From positions 1-20,702 of the forward strand of contig JBFXAN010000114.1 of the NCBI GenBank assembly GCA_050184225.1: a DNA stretch of 20,702 nucleotides. The letters run 5' to 3'. The DNA is from JBFXAN01 sp050184225. GTDB lineage: Bacteria > Chloroflexota > Dehalococcoidia > CAUJGQ01. Position 1 is the first letter of the stretch. Each line of letters opens with the position of its first letter. Positions 1 to 6,855 of this stretch are shown in pieces. Below the pieces are notes generated by a model, which worked only from the letters and a program-made list of their open reading frames with translations, made no database searches and was not told the DNA's origin. The translations under genes were made by a program, and so were the position numbers.

Positions 1-32
1 ATCTCGTTTGGCCACGCCCTTCCCATCCCACC

Positions 33-95
33 TCAACCATCGCTCGACAGAACTCCCCCTTCCCTGCGAGGGAAGGGGGCCGGGGGGTTAGGTAA
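33..95 (-). repeat. Dispersed palindromic repeat, copy A, downstream of kdpB
   Basis: Positions 53-95 are identical to 18823-18865, and the same element occurs inverted at 18707-18747 with one difference. The core is a C5TTCCCT-GCG-AGGGAAG5 hairpin followed by CCGGGGGGTTAGGT. A second conserved block, TCAACCATCGC at 33-43, lies 9 bases from the core end and is also present, inverted, at 18757-18767, so the unit is about 60 bp rather than just the hairpin. It begins 4 bases after the kdpB stop codon. It could act as a transcription terminator or attenuator between kdpB and whatever follows it. Mobility is an inference from the number of copies; no transposase is present. Confidence 0.85.
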
Positions 96-99
96 ACTC

Positions 100-2172
100 C
101 TAATACCCCACCCTCACGATCAAATCGATCACCTTGATCCCGATAAACGGCACAAGCACGCCACCCAGCCCATAGATCAGCAGGTTGCGCCGCAGGAGCG
201 AGGCCGCCGGCATCGGTTTGTAGGCGACGCCGCGCAACGACAGCGGGATCAGGGCGATGATGATCAGGGCGTTGAAGATGATCGCGGAGATGATCGCACT
301 CTGCGGCGAATTCAGCCGCATGATGTTGAGCGCCTCCAATTCCGGGAACGTCGCCAGGAACATCGCCGGGATGATGGCGAAGTACTTGGCGACATCATTG
401 GCAATGCTGAACGTGGTCAACGCGCCGCGGGTCATTAGCAGTTGCTTGCCGATGGCGACGATCTCGATCAGCTTGGTCGGGTCGGAGTCGAGGTCGACCA
501 TGTTCCCCGCCTCCTTCGCCGCCATCGTGCCCGTATTCATCGCCACGCCGACGTCGGCCTGGGCAAGGGCGGGAGCGTCGTTGGTGCCGTCGCCGGTCAT
601 CGCCACCAGCCGGCCCTTCGCCTGCTCGTCGCGGATGATCCGGATCTTGTCCTCCGGCTTCGCCTCGGCGACGTAGTCGTCGACCCCTGCCTCGCCGGCG
701 ATCGTCGCCGCCGTCAGCCGGTTGTCGCCGGTGATCATCACCGTACGGATGCCCATCCGCCGCAGTTCGTCGAAGCGTTCGCGCATCCCCGGCTTGACCG
801 TGTCCTTCAAGTAGATGAGGCCGATCGACTGCTTGTCCTCGGCGACGACGAGGGGTGTGCCGCCCGCCATCGCCACGCGGTCGGCGGCACTCTTCAGGTC
901 GGCGGGCACCGGCGCGATCCGCTCGATCGCGTCGACCGCACCCTTCATCGTCTGATGGCCGTTCAGCTTGACGCCGCTCATCCGCGTCTCGGCGGTGAAG
1001 GGGATTAACTCCATCGGCAGGGTCGAACCGTTTGCCTCTGCTATGAAGCCCATGTGCTGAGCAAGCTCGACGATCGACTTCCCTTCCGGGGTCTCGTCGG
1101 CAAGTGATGAGCGCAGCGCGGCGGCGGCGACCTCCCGCTCGGTGTGCCCAGCAGCGGGAATGAACTCGGCAGCGAGCCGGTTGCCGAAGGTGATCGTGCC
1201 GGTCTTGTCTAGCAGCAGCGTGTCGGCGTCGCCGGCAGCCTCGACGGCACGGCCGGAGAGGGCGAGGACGTTGTGCGTCACCAACCGATTCATACCAGCG
1301 ATGCCGATCGCCGAGAGCAGCGCGCCGATCGTCGTCGGGATCAGCGCGACGAGCAGCGCGATCAGGACGACCGTCTTCTGCGGCGCATCCGAGTAGATCG
1401 CGAACGGCTGGAGCGTCACCACCGCGAGCAGGAAGATCACGGTCAATCCGGCAAGCAGGATATTCAGCGCGATCTCATTCGGCGTCTTCCGTCGCTCGGC
1501 CCCTTCGACCAGGCCGATCATCTTGTCGAGGAACGTTTCACCCGGATTCGCCGTGATTTGGACGCGCAGCCAGTCGGAGACAACGGTCGTGCCGCCGGTA
1601 ACTGTGGAGCGAATATCGGTCCCAGGCTCCTTCAGCACCGGCGCGGACTCACCCGTGATCGCCGCCTCATTGACGTAGGCGACACCTTCAATCACGTCGC
1701 CATCGCTCGGGACCAGTTCGTTCACCTCGATGCGGACGGTGTCGCCGCGCCGCAGGGCGCTGGAGGGCACCATCTCATAGCCGCCGCCGGTCAGCTCGCG
1801 GCGGGCCGTCGTCTCGGCGCGGGTCCGGCGCAACGTGTCCGCCTGCGCCTTGCCGCGACCCTCCGCCAGCGCCTCGGCGAAGTTGGCGAAGAGCACGGTG
1901 AACCACAGCCAGAAGGTGATCATGCCGGAGAAGGCGGGATCGCCGCCGTCGCGGAAGAGGTCGGCGATGAAGTAGCCGGTGCTGATCGCGCTGCCGATCT
2001 CGACGACAAACATCACCGGGTTGCGCCAGAGGGTGGCCGGATTGAGTTTCACCAGGGACTGGCCGGCGGCGCCGCGCACGATCTCCGGGTCCCAGAAGGA
2101 GCGTTGCTCGACCTGGATTCCCCGCTTCTCGGCGCGGCGCTGGCTGGCCGCCGGCATCAATGACTGCGTCAT
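100..2172 (-). CDS. kdpB: Potassium-transporting ATPase subunit B (P-type ATPase catalytic subunit)
   Basis: KdpB hydrolyses ATP to energise high-affinity K+ uptake through KdpA in the inner membrane. The 690-residue product has the full P-type ATPase signature set: TGES at 173-176 (actuator domain), DKTGTIT with the phosphorylated Asp322, TGDN at 481-484 and TGDGTND at 526-532. Membrane segments flank these at about 52-100, 235-295 and the C-terminal 110 residues. Length matches the family (E. coli 682). The ATG start is preceded by GAGGG about 9 bases upstream and lies 21 bases after the kdpA stop, consistent with one transcript. The usual next gene, kdpC, is not visible in the 99 bases that follow, which hold a repeat instead. 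Identification is firm. Confidence 0.98.
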   Translation of the reverse strand: MTQSLMPAASQRRAEKRGIQVEQRSFWDPEIVRGAAGQSLVKLNPATLWRNPVMFVVEIGSAISTGYFIADLFRDGGDPAFSGMITFWLWFTVLFANFAEALAEGRGKAQADTLRRTRAETTARRELTGGGYEMVPSSALRRGDTVRIEVNELVPSDGDVIEGVAYVNEAAITGESAPVLKEPGTDIRSTVTGGTTVVSDWLRVQITANPGETFLDKMIGLVEGAERRKTPNEIALNILLAGLTVIFLLAVVTLQPFAIYSDAPQKTVVLIALLVALIPTTIGALLSAIGIAGMNRLVTHNVLALSGRAVEAAGDADTLLLDKTGTITFGNRLAAEFIPAAGHTEREVAAAALRSSLADETPEGKSIVELAQHMGFIAEANGSTLPMELIPFTAETRMSGVKLNGHQTMKGAVDAIERIAPVPADLKSAADRVAMAGGTPLVVAEDKQSIGLIYLKDTVKPGMRERFDELRRMGIRTVMITGDNRLTAATIAGEAGVDDYVAEAKPEDKIRIIRDEQAKGRLVAMTGDGTNDAPALAQADVGVAMNTGTMAAKEAGNMVDLDSDPTKLIEIVAIGKQLLMTRGALTTFSIANDVAKYFAIIPAMFLATFPELEALNIMRLNSPQSAIISAIIFNALIIIALIPLSLRGVAYKPMPAASLLRRNLLIYGLGGVLVPFIGIKVIDLIVRVGY

Positions 2173-2193
2173 TTCAGTAACCCTCGAGATTCT

Positions 2194-3903
2194 CTAGAAC
2201 GTCTGCCCGGCGCGCATCGCCAGCTGCTCGACCACCGGCCCCAGCGCGAGCGCCGGAAAGAAGGTGAGCGCGCCGACGATGGCGACGACGCCCACCAGCA
2301 GGCCGGCGAACAGCGGTGTGTGCGTGGGAAAGGTGCCCGCCGTCGCCTCCGCCCGCCGCTTGCCCGCCAGCGAACCGGCGACGCCGAGGACCGGGACGAT
2401 GACGAAGAAGCGGCCGGCGAGCATCGCCACTCCGATCGTCAGGTTGTAGAAGATCGTATTGACGCCGATGCCGGCAAAGGCGGAGCCGTTGTTGCCCGTG
2501 CCGGAGGTGTAGGCGTAGAGCATCTCCGACAGCCCGTGCGGCCCTGGGTTGAGGATCGTCTTCGTGCCGTAGTCCCCGGCGACGCTCGCGAGTGCCGTGA
2601 AGCTGAGGATCGAGAGCGACGGAATCAGGACGACCAGCATCGCGAACTTGATCTCGCGCGCCTGCAGCTTCTTGCCGAGGTATTCCGGCGTACGTCCCAC
2701 CATCAGCCCGCCGACGAAGAGGGCGATGATCGCGAAGATCAGCATCACCGCCAGGCCGGAGCCGACGCCGCCGAAGATCACTTCGCCCAACTGGATATTC
2801 ACCATCGGCACCAGTCCGCCGACCGGGGTGAAGCTGTCGAGGAAGCCGTTGACCGCGCCGCAGGAGGCCGCCGTCGTCACGACGGCGAAGAGGGAGGAGG
2901 CGGCGATGCCGAAGCGCGTCTCCTTGCCCTCCATGTTGGACAGGTCGCCGAGTCCGAGCGCATTAATCGTGGGGTTGCCCGCCGACTCGGCCCAGTAGGT
3001 GATCAGCACGCCCGCGAGGAAGAGCACGCTCATCGCCGCGAAGATCGCCCAGCCCTGGCGGCGGTCGCCGACCATCAGACCGAAGGTGTGGGTCAGGCCG
3101 GCGGGGATCGCGAAGATCGCAAGCATCTGCACCAGGTTGGTGAGCGGCGACGGGTTCGACAGCGGATGCGCGGAATTGGCATTGAAGAAGCCGCCGCCGT
3201 TGATGCCGAACATTTTGATCATCTCTTGGGAGGCGTTCGGCCCCATCGGGATCCGCTGCGTGGCGCCTTCGAGCGTGGTCACGTCGACGTAGTCGCGCAG
3301 GTTCTGAATCACACCCTGCGAGACGAAGAAGAGGGCGCCGACGATCGAGAACGGCAGCAGCACCCAGAGCGTGCCGCGGACGAGATCGACCCAGAAGTTG
3401 CCCAGCTCGCTCACCGAGCGGCGGGTAAACCCCCGGATCAGCGCGAGCACGATGCCGAAGCCGGTCGCGGCGGAGACGAAGTTCTGGAAGGTGAGCGCGG
3501 CCATCTGCGTGAGATAGCTCATCGTCGATTCGCCGCTGTACGCCTGCCAGTTGGTGTTCGTGGTGAAGCTCGCGGCGGTGTTGAAGGCGGTGTCCTGGCG
3601 GACGCCGGGCAATCCCTCGGGGTTGAGCGGCAGCGAACCTTGCACCCGCTGCATCAGATAGACCCAGAGCATACTGACCAGCGCGAAGAGAAGCACGCTT
3701 ACCGCGTACCCGGTCCAGCGTTGCTCCCGCTGCGCGTCGACGCCGCAGGCCGCATAGATGCCGCGCTCGACCGGCCGCAACACAGGATCGAGCCAGGTGT
3801 GCCTCCCCTCGAAGACGCGATACATGTACGCGCCAAGCGGCACAGTGACCGCCACGATCAGGAGGAAGAACAGTGAGATCTGAAACCAACCGTTTGCGGT
3901 CAT
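2194..3903 (-). CDS. kdpA: Potassium-transporting ATPase subunit A (K+ channel-like subunit)
   Basis: KdpA is the K+-selective, channel-derived translocating subunit of the Kdp pump. The product (569 residues from this start; E. coli 557) is strongly hydrophobic and shows the four selectivity-filter loops typical of the superfamily of K+ transporters: TNTNWQAYSGE, GINGGGFFNANSAHP, CGAVNGFLDSFTPVGG and TSGTGNNGSAFAG. I chose the ATG at 3901-3903 (MTANGWFQ) because it overlaps the upstream gene's stop as ATGA and has GGCAGG about 7 bases upstream. An in-frame ATG 15 bases earlier (3916-3918) would add five residues, has no clear ribosome-binding site and lies inside the upstream gene. The overlap implies translational coupling. 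Confidence 0.97.
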   Translation of the reverse strand: MTANGWFQISLFFLLIVAVTVPLGAYMYRVFEGRHTWLDPVLRPVERGIYAACGVDAQREQRWTGYAVSVLLFALVSMLWVYLMQRVQGSLPLNPEGLPGVRQDTAFNTAASFTTNTNWQAYSGESTMSYLTQMAALTFQNFVSAATGFGIVLALIRGFTRRSVSELGNFWVDLVRGTLWVLLPFSIVGALFFVSQGVIQNLRDYVDVTTLEGATQRIPMGPNASQEMIKMFGINGGGFFNANSAHPLSNPSPLTNLVQMLAIFAIPAGLTHTFGLMVGDRRQGWAIFAAMSVLFLAGVLITYWAESAGNPTINALGLGDLSNMEGKETRFGIAASSLFAVVTTAASCGAVNGFLDSFTPVGGLVPMVNIQLGEVIFGGVGSGLAVMLIFAIIALFVGGLMVGRTPEYLGKKLQAREIKFAMLVVLIPSLSILSFTALASVAGDYGTKTILNPGPHGLSEMLYAYTSGTGNNGSAFAGIGVNTIFYNLTIGVAMLAGRFFVIVPVLGVAGSLAGKRRAEATAGTFPTHTPLFAGLLVGVVAIVGALTFFPALALGPVVEQLAMRAGQTF

Positions 3904-4556
3904 GACGATGCCTGCCAATGGTTCGCTGTCGAACCGCGCTGAGATTCAAGATCGGTCGTAAATGCCGGATCGCCGCCTGCACATGCAGCGACCTCGGTCG
4001 CCGGTTCCGATTCCATTGCCGCCTCCTCCGCATTGGGTCGTGTCGAGCGGCGATGCCATCCTCGCGCGAGCGCACGACCCAGATCGGCGCCCTTCCGTAC
4101 CCATCCCTGGACGACAGCGTCCACCGGGCGCGACTCATGCACGTGAGGAAGGCGCCGCGTCGATCGGCGCAGTTCCGCCGGCCGAAGCAGGAAGAGCATC
4201 AACGTGTGATCGAGTTCGGAGAGCCGGCAGGCCTCGGCGAACCACGGGGCACGTCCTGTCGCGCCGACGGGTGCCGCCAGTACCGCATCAGGACATGCGG
4301 CCACAAGGCGATGGAAATCGCCGATTGGGTCGCCGGCGTCGAGAAGGCACAACTCAAGCGCAACGTCGGGGCCGGCGATCGCACGCAACTCACCCAGGAG
4401 CCGATCGAGCCCGTCCGGATCGACGCCGGTTGTCGCCACCACGACGCCCTCGTAGCGCGTCTGCTCGGGCACACCCTGGGCCCGCTGCGCGGCGTGGCGG
4501 AGCGTGGCCCGTGCGGCGGGGCTGTCGTCATAGGGCAGAATGATCCAGGTCTTCAT
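3900..4556 (-). CDS. Universal stress protein-like protein embedded in the kdp operon
   Basis: The 218-residue product starts MKTWIILPYDDSPAARATL, the beta1-Asp-alpha1 pattern of the UspA fold, and alternates hydrophobic strands and helices over about the first 125 residues. It lacks an obvious GxxGxxxxxxxxG[ST] nucleotide-binding motif; AAPVGATGRAPW near 95-106 is the nearest match. The last 90 residues are first Arg-rich (RRSTRRL, RKGADLGRALARGWHRR) and then acidic, and match nothing I recognise. Its stop overlaps the kdpA start as ATGA. KdpD sensor kinases carry a USP domain that in Gram-positive relatives binds c-di-AMP; a free USP-like protein here could sense a ligand for the pump, but that is inference. 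The USP assignment is moderate, the reading frame good. Confidence 0.75.
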   Translation of the reverse strand: MKTWIILPYDDSPAARATLRHAAQRAQGVPEQTRYEGVVVATTGVDPDGLDRLLGELRAIAGPDVALELCLLDAGDPIGDFHRLVAACPDAVLAAPVGATGRAPWFAEACRLSELDHTLMLFLLRPAELRRSTRRLPHVHESRPVDAVVQGWVRKGADLGRALARGWHRRSTRPNAEEAAMESEPATEVAACAGGDPAFTTDLESQRGSTANHWQASS

Positions 4557-4620
4557 GGCTTCACTCGATTCGACGCTGACCCGCTCATGACGGACCGGCG
4601 GCCGACGTTCGTCCGCGTTC

Positions 4621-4710
4621 TCAGAACCGTTCCGGCCTCAGCAGTGCGAAGAACACGTAGGCTGCGACGGCGAGCGAAACGACAAGTCCAAGCCAGTACT
4701 CGAAGGTCAT
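4621..4710 (-). CDS. kdpF: KdpF, small stabilising subunit of the Kdp pump
   Basis: This 29-residue peptide, starting MTFEYWLGLVVSLAVAAYV and ending FFALLRPERF, is a single membrane helix followed by the LxxPERF ending typical of KdpF. KdpF binds and stabilises the KdpABC complex in the membrane. A strong Shine-Dalgarno (GAGAGGAGG) lies 4 bases before the ATG. The gene lies 13 bases after the 27-residue membrane peptide gene and 64 bases before the USP-like gene; that 64-base stretch shows no further ORF. Too short for ordinary gene callers but well supported by sequence and position. Confidence 0.93.
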   Translation of the reverse strand: MTFEYWLGLVVSLAVAAYVFFALLRPERF

Positions 4711-4723
4711 AGCGCCTCCTCTC

Positions 4724-4807
4724 TCACAAGCGCTCGGATGCCCAGACGTAGCCGAGTGCCACCACGAAGAAGATCGCCGTCACCAGCAACCACGCCAGAT
4801 CGCTCAT
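4724..4807 (-). CDS. 27-residue single-span membrane peptide upstream of kdpF
   Basis: The peptide reads MSDLAWLLVTAIFFVVALGY followed by VWASERL: a short polar start, one transmembrane helix and a charged ERL ending. GGAGG lies 9 bases upstream of the ATG. It precedes kdpF by 13 bases and follows the response regulator gene by 26 bases, so it is part of the kdp transcript. Small ORFs of this design (one helix ending in ERL or DRL) occur just upstream of kdpF in other high-GC bacteria to my knowledge, without a settled function. A pump accessory subunit is a reasonable guess. Coding is supported by the ribosome-binding site, the hydrophobic pattern and the location. Confidence 0.8.
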   Translation of the reverse strand: MSDLAWLLVTAIFFVVALGYVWASERL

Positions 4808-4833
4808 CGCCTCGTACCTCCGATGCGTCTGTC

Positions 4834-5235
4834 TCATACCGCGGACACGGCCTCTCGGCTGCGAGCGGCCTGCTCGACGGCACGGAGAAACGTGTCGATC
4901 GGAAACGGCTTTTCGAGGAAGCGCAGCGGGCCGAATTCAACCAAACGCGACGGCAGCGGTGGCGCCGCCGACAGCATCACCAGCGCCGGCCGTGGCAGAC
5001 CACGAGACTCGATCTCGCGGAGTACGTCCCAACCGGTCGCATCAGGGAGGTTGATGTCGAGCACCAGCACATCCGGCAGCGAAGCCGCGCAATCCGCGAT
5101 CGCCTCGGCCGCGGTGCCTGCACCGGCCACCCGGTATCCGCGCCGCGCGAGATTCTTGACGAGGACGCTGCGGAGATGCGGTTCGTCCTCGACAAGAAGC
5201 ACGCCGATCGCCGTGGTTCGAGGTTGTTCGCTCAC
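4834..5235 (-). CDS. Receiver-only response regulator at the head of the kdp operon
   Basis: The 133-residue product is one CheY-like receiver domain with no output domain. Visible landmarks are the acidic pocket E16/D17/E18 in LLVEDEPHLR, the phospho-acceptor D60 in VLVLDINLPD, the switch Ser89 in VMLSA and Lys109 in FLEKPF; all catalytic positions are present, so phosphorylation is plausible. No histidine kinase gene is in the window. The frame opens only a few codons upstream (TAG at 5246-5248 in frame), and the GTG at 5233-5235 is the first usable start; GAGG lies only 2 bases before it, too close for normal initiation, so a leaderless message is possible. It precedes the membrane peptide gene by 26 bases and probably belongs to the same transcript. 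Role in kdp control is inferred from position. Confidence 0.88.
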   Translation of the reverse strand: MSEQPRTTAIGVLLVEDEPHLRSVLVKNLARRGYRVAGAGTAAEAIADCAASLPDVLVLDINLPDATGWDVLREIESRGLPRPALVMLSAAPPLPSRLVEFGPLRFLEKPFPIDTFLRAVEQAARSREAVSAV

Positions 5236-5242
5236 AACCTCA

Positions 5243-5306
5243 CACTACGGTCGTCGAGATCATCGCCGCGTCATGCGAGCGCGCGTCCGCGTAAGCGTGG
5301 CGTAAG
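5243..5306 (-). promoter_or_regulatory. Putative kdp operon control region with an 11-bp-spaced direct repeat
   Basis: On the minus strand, CTTACGC occurs twice 11 bases apart (plus-strand GCGTAAG at 5289-5295 and 5300-5306). Tandem sites with 11-bp spacing are typical of OmpR/PhoB-family regulators, which include KdpE. Downstream, TAGTGT (5243-5248) resembles a -10 hexamer and would place the transcript start at or next to the GTG of the response regulator. No convincing -35 hexamer is seen, which would fit an activator-dependent promoter. All functional parts are inference. Confidence 0.35.
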
Positions 5307-5347
5307 AATTCCGCCGGGTTCAGGAAGTTCGGCAGGGAGCAGGACGC

Positions 5348-5587
5348 CTACGGTTCCCGTTCTCGGCCGGCAGCAAGGACGAGAACATGGGAATCGCACT
5401 CCGGACAGACGACGAGCGCGCGGCCCGCGCGCCGGAGCGTTGTCAGCGGAACCTCAAGCGGTTCCATCCGTGTCGCCTCGGGGTCCGGCGCATCACAGCG
5501 GCACGGGTGCAGAACATGCAACGGCTCGGCATCCGCCGCATCCAACGAGACGACGATCCGCAGATCGGGAGCTTGGTCAGTGTTCAT
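5348..5587 (-). CDS. Small CxC/CPEC protein coupled to the selenoprotein gene
   Basis: The 79-residue product starts MNTDQAPDLRIVVSLDAADA and contains C29-x-C31 and C61-P-E-C64, a spacing that could bind zinc or provide redox-active thiols. I do not recognise the family. Its ATG overlaps the stop of the upstream GrdB-like gene (ATGA at 5584-5587), so the two are probably translated together and act together. A longer open frame in the same phase extends to 5935, but its extra 116 residues are Arg/Pro-rich and lie opposite the selenoprotein coding frame, so the internal ATG is preferred. The protein looks soluble, with no signal peptide or membrane helix. A zinc-ribbon or thiol partner of the selenoenzyme is a guess. 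Confidence 0.7.
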   Translation of the reverse strand: MNTDQAPDLRIVVSLDAADAEPLHVLHPCRCDAPDPEATRMEPLEVPLTTLRRAGRALVVCPECDSHVLVLAAGREREP

Positions 5588-6771
5588 CGGGCGACACCGA
5601 AGGCCATTGCCTTCTCGCGCGGATCGTCGGACGCATCCATCCGGTCGCGAACGCAGCGGAGCAGGCTGCCGGCGGCGGTGCTGCCCCAGAACCAGCGGGC
5701 AAGGCCTTCGCCGTCGATATCCGGCTTGGCCATCATCCGCGCCTCGTAGTACATCGCCTTGAGGTCGTCGGCGCAGTAGCGGATGAACAGCGGCAGCGGC
5801 ACATCTTCCGGGCGCTCGCGCATGTCCGCCGGTTCGCCATCGGCATAAGCCTCGAGGAACCGGATCACGCCACGGAAGCGGACCGGCGGGACGCCGGAGA
5901 GTCCGACCATCGTCTTGCCCTGCCGCTCGATCCACTGCTCGTAGTAGCGGCGGATCTGCGTCGTCTCCATCGCGACATCGGGAATCGATCCCTCCGCTGG
6001 TACCGACGATGCTTGCAGCGGCGCGGGCCGAACGTGACCGCCACCTTCGTCCGGGAAGTCGCGCAGCACCGGTCCAGCTGACTCCGAAAACAGGTCCAGC
6101 GCGGCGCGGAGGACACGATGCTGCAACGCTGGATCATTCGCACGTCCCAACGCCGAACCAAAAGGAAACGGCACAAAGAGCGCCCGCGGCGGCTTGATCG
6201 CCAGCGTGTGCTCGCGGACGAGACTGATCGACGTTGTGCTGAGGCCGGCCGCTTCCAGGACACGGGCGATCACACCCACGGTGCTCGTGCAGAACGGTCA
6301 GGTCGGAGTGAGCAGGACCGTATCGACACCTTCCGCCAGAAGCCGCGTCGCGACGGCGGGCGCGGATTCCTGCTCGATCCGCGACCAGTCCCGTTGTGCC
6401 CCCATGAACGAGTAGCAGGCGGGGCCGAGTCCGCCGAGCTCGCGCCGCGACACCAATTCGCGCAGCCGGTCCAACGGCAGCGTGACGTTGAGGTCGCGGA
6501 TCACGGGCACACGGTCGAAGCCGATGCTGGCGTGGCTCTGCACGATCTCGTCGGCGCGGCTGGCGCTGGGGATCACCCGGTACGACGGATCGGCGCCGCG
6601 AAACGGCGGATCGTCGCGCAGGTGCAAACCCGCGGTCGTGACCACGGCCAGCCGGCTCTCGTTCAGCGGCCGCGACAGCGGCGTGAACGGCGCCGTGTCG
6701 TGCTGCGGTATCGGCAGCGTGAGCAGGCTGTTGCGGGAGATCTCCGGCAGTTGGTCGAGGTGCGGCATCAT
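5584..6771 (-). CDS. GrdB-like reductase-family selenoprotein with in-frame UGA (Sec158)
   Basis: Two open segments in the same frame, 6298-6771 and 5584-6297, are separated only by TGA at 6298-6300. Reading it as selenocysteine gives a 395-residue protein with LLTPT-U-PFCTSTVGVIA around residue 158. TPTUPxC is the active-site motif of the selenoprotein B glycine/betaine/sarcosine/D-proline reductase family (GrdB/PrdB-like), where U or C is found. Both halves match that family in order: RPLNESRLAVVTTAGLH, FRGADPSYRVIP and SHASIGFDR before the UGA, and SLVREHTLAIKPPRALFVPF after it. GGGAGA precedes the ATG; a second ATG follows directly. Clostridial homologues reduce C-N bonds of amino acid substrates with thioredoxin, but no GrdA/GrdC-type partners are present, so the substrate here is unknown. 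A nonsense mutation is the alternative, judged unlikely because TGA sits exactly at the Sec position and the frame is otherwise intact. Confidence 0.88.
6261..6300 (-). promoter_or_regulatory. Candidate bacterial SECIS element after the UGA codon
   Basis: Seventeen bases after the UGA, CGTGGG (6275-6280) can pair with CCCGTG (6261-6266) around the eight-base loop TGTGATCG. The stem has four Watson-Crick and two G-U pairs. The loop lies 24-31 bases downstream of the UGA and contains GU, which fits the distance and loop rule for bacterial SECIS hairpins recognised by SelB. The fold was done by eye and other pairings are possible. Confidence 0.4.
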
Positions 6772-6855
6772 CGATCTCCCGGCGAAAGGCGCAACCGCTG
6801 CATCGTCGCCGGGTGTCAGTGTACGAAGGCATCGCGCCGTCCCACAAGGCGGCGG

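Noticed and set aside
2320..3876. Plus-strand 518-residue open frame opposite kdpA
   Set aside because: Asp/Glu/Arg/His-rich antisense translation typical of high-GC shadow frames; kdpA on the other strand is certain.
2963..4138. Minus-strand 391-residue frame overlapping kdpA and the USP-like gene
   Set aside because: Arg-rich out-of-phase translation of kdpA; no family resemblance.
4738..6081. 447-residue plus-strand frame over the response regulator and selenoprotein region
   Set aside because: Low-complexity Arg-rich translation antisense to recognised genes and without a ribosome-binding site.
5584..6279. Independent gene starting at GTG 6279 encoding only the C-terminal half of the GrdB-like protein
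   Set aside because: No ribosome-binding site, starts inside a conserved motif, and the frame is continuous with the N-terminal half apart from the TGA at the Sec site.
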